Assembly: GCF_907164915.1 (NCBI RefSeq)
Contig: NC_061867.1
Span: 50,843,852-50,907,851 of the forward strand
Source: Impatiens glandulifera
Lineage: Eukaryota > Streptophyta > Magnoliopsida > Ericales > Balsaminaceae
Direction: 5' to 3'
Length of the DNA stretch: 64,000 nucleotides
Every line of letters starts with the position of its first letter. Positions within the stretch are counted from its first letter, which is position 1. The position numbers and the translations under genes were made by a program. This document shows positions 62,772-64,000 of this stretch, piece after piece. Below the pieces are notes generated by a model. The model made no database searches and was not told the origin of the DNA. It saw nothing but the letters and a program-made list of their open reading frames with translations.

Positions 62772-64000
62772 TCAAAACTCCATTTCATCTGAGATCACCT
62801 TCTGTACAGTTTGGTTAGCAGTCAAGTATTCTATATACATAAGATGAATACACCACAGTACCCTCTCTCGGTTGCTATGAGGACTTCCCCTACCTTAGTT
62901 GCTGTATTTTTGCCTTTGGGGTGTAGAAACCTTTTGAATGTCATGGTTTGGAAGTTGAAGTTAGGAAACCTTTGTAGATGAGCATTAAAGACTCCTTTTG
63001 TAAATAAACGTGGAATCATTTCACACAACGGTCTCAAGTATGGATCCATATTCTTAAAAAGATAAGAATCACAGTCATAAACGTCAATGTGATTATTTTG
63101 TAGACGAGCTACACACATTACCCAGTGCTTATTGATAATGTTTAGAGGCACGTATATATCGTCGATTGATGCCCAATCAGGCATATATCTATGTTCTACA
63201 CACAAGAAGTAATCTTCAAATTCTGCGAGAGAATAATTTTCAGGATCTTTTTTAAAAGTGTTGTACTCTCGCCTTATCTTAAGAAATCCCCTATTGTTAC
63301 TTTAGAATTTTTATATGTCTTGGATATTCTGCAATACTTTTTCGCAACAAGTGGCATAATGCGTCGATTTTCTACACAATGGGAAAACATTGAGTATATA
63401 CCAAACAACATTGTTAGAATAACATTAATGAATTATGAATTGCACGACTTATAGTATCTTGAAGCCATGTGAAATTGGTTAGAACTCTAAGAAACACCTC
63501 CTTCCCTACTTCACAAGTATACACATGCTTTTTCTCATCCTTGGTTTTTGGATCTTTCAACCAATTTTTTACTTCAACCAACAAATCATCTTCAAATTTT
63601 TGAAGGGGATTGATTGTTAATGAATCATTTGTCTTTGCCAGTTTTGACAAAGAAGGGTTGGTGTACGAGTCATCTTTGTTCGGCTTCCTCACTCTTCTAT
63701 TTTGCACAACTGTTGCTTTAGTAGGAGTGTTGTATAATTTGAAATCATCATCGTCATCTTCAACCTTCGTCTCCTTCTTCTTCTTCTTTTTCTTATTCTC
63801 AATTACTTGTTGCATCATATCGGTGAGCTTCTCATCCTTCTCAATCTCCCCACTCTTCTCCTTCTTAACCTCCCCACTCTTCTCATCCTTCACCTTCACG
63901 CCCACACTATCCTCATCCTCCACAGCCTTCACACTCTTCTCATCCTTCACCTTCACATCCACACTCTCCCCATCCTCCATAGCCTCCACACTCTTCTCAT
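62772..64000 (-). pseudogene. Ulp1-like cysteine protease (C48) of the MULE, broken and running off the window
   Basis: On the minus strand, the far upstream part (63989-63414) is a Lys/Glu/Asp-rich repetitive region (KVKDEKS, GEVKKEKSGE), then ending WLQDTISRAIHN, typical of MULE Ulp1-like proteins. Stops and frame shifts follow between 63413 and 63206. The protease core (63205-62831) shows DDIYVPLNI, the catalytic His in KHWVMC, an Asp in YDCDS and the Cys in GYCGVF, where the usual GDCG has become GYCG. A frame change after GVF separates the last MYIEYLTANQ segment, which ends near 62772. Ulp1-family enzymes cleave SUMO-like modifiers. This copy is inactive by sequence, and its 5' end is outside the window. 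Confidence 0.85.

Larger units (their letters stand above)
58431..64000 (+). mobile_element. Mutator-like element with MURA and Ulp1-like genes (Kaonashi type), right end outside the window
   Basis: It begins near GGGAAATTTGACGAAATGACC, a form typical of plant MULE terminal repeats. Inside lie a MURA transposase relic (plus strand) and a convergent C48/Ulp1 protease relic (minus strand), the gene pair that defines Kaonashi MULEs. The right terminal repeat was not found, so the element extends past 64000. Both genes are broken, so it is non-autonomous. The exact left boundary and target duplication are not resolved. Confidence 0.85.

Overview
This is a plant nuclear window, most likely from a eudicot. 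The evidence is long spliced genes with GT-AG introns, DYW- and P-class PPR genes, a defensin-like secreted peptide, eukaryotic tRNAs, plant Copia, Gypsy and Mutator elements, MITEs, and very AT-rich intergenic DNA with (TA)n tracts. I cannot name the species from sequence alone.

Layout. 0-7 kb: a possible two-exon small gene, an intact DYW-class PPR gene (364-2961), a tRNA-Pro(UGG) on the minus strand, and a P-class PPR gene on the minus strand (about 5192-6876). 7-11 kb: repeats, including an inverted-repeat element and a 63-bp tandem repeat, plus 5'-exon-like sequences without bodies. 11-16.3 kb: the decayed 5' part of a Tat/Ogre-like Ty3/gypsy element. 16.3-23.4 kb: AT-rich DNA with a duplicated block at each end of a segment holding a defensin-like gene (19176-19430) and a tRNA-Gly(UCC) with decayed partial copies. 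23.4-36.4 kb: a complete 30-exon SMC5 gene with an E2F site and a telo-box upstream. 38.15-41.8 kb: a complete 9-exon DDX6/Dhh1-type DEAD-box helicase gene (RH6/RH8/RH12 family).

42.8-58.2 kb is a nested repeat region. A roughly 3-kb unit occurs three times. The middle copy is split by a MITE, which is itself split by a degenerate Ty1/copia element with 204-bp LTRs. That same middle copy also holds a tandem array of about 295-bp units, each with tRNA-like pol III A and B boxes. The third copy ends in a fragment of the helicase gene. From 58.43 kb to beyond the window end lies a Mutator-like element with a broken MURA transposase and a convergent, broken Ulp1-like protease gene (Kaonashi-type organisation). 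CpG-rich near-palindromic short repeats flank the transposase.

The working host genes are housekeeping or organelle genes: PPR proteins in organellar RNA metabolism, SMC5 in the SMC5/6 DNA-repair complex, and the helicase in mRNA decay and P-bodies, plus one small secreted peptide. They share no pathway and are transcribed separately. Both large genes were reassembled exon by exon. The exon lengths add up to whole reading frames (SMC5 1054 aa, helicase 485 aa), so I regard them as intact.
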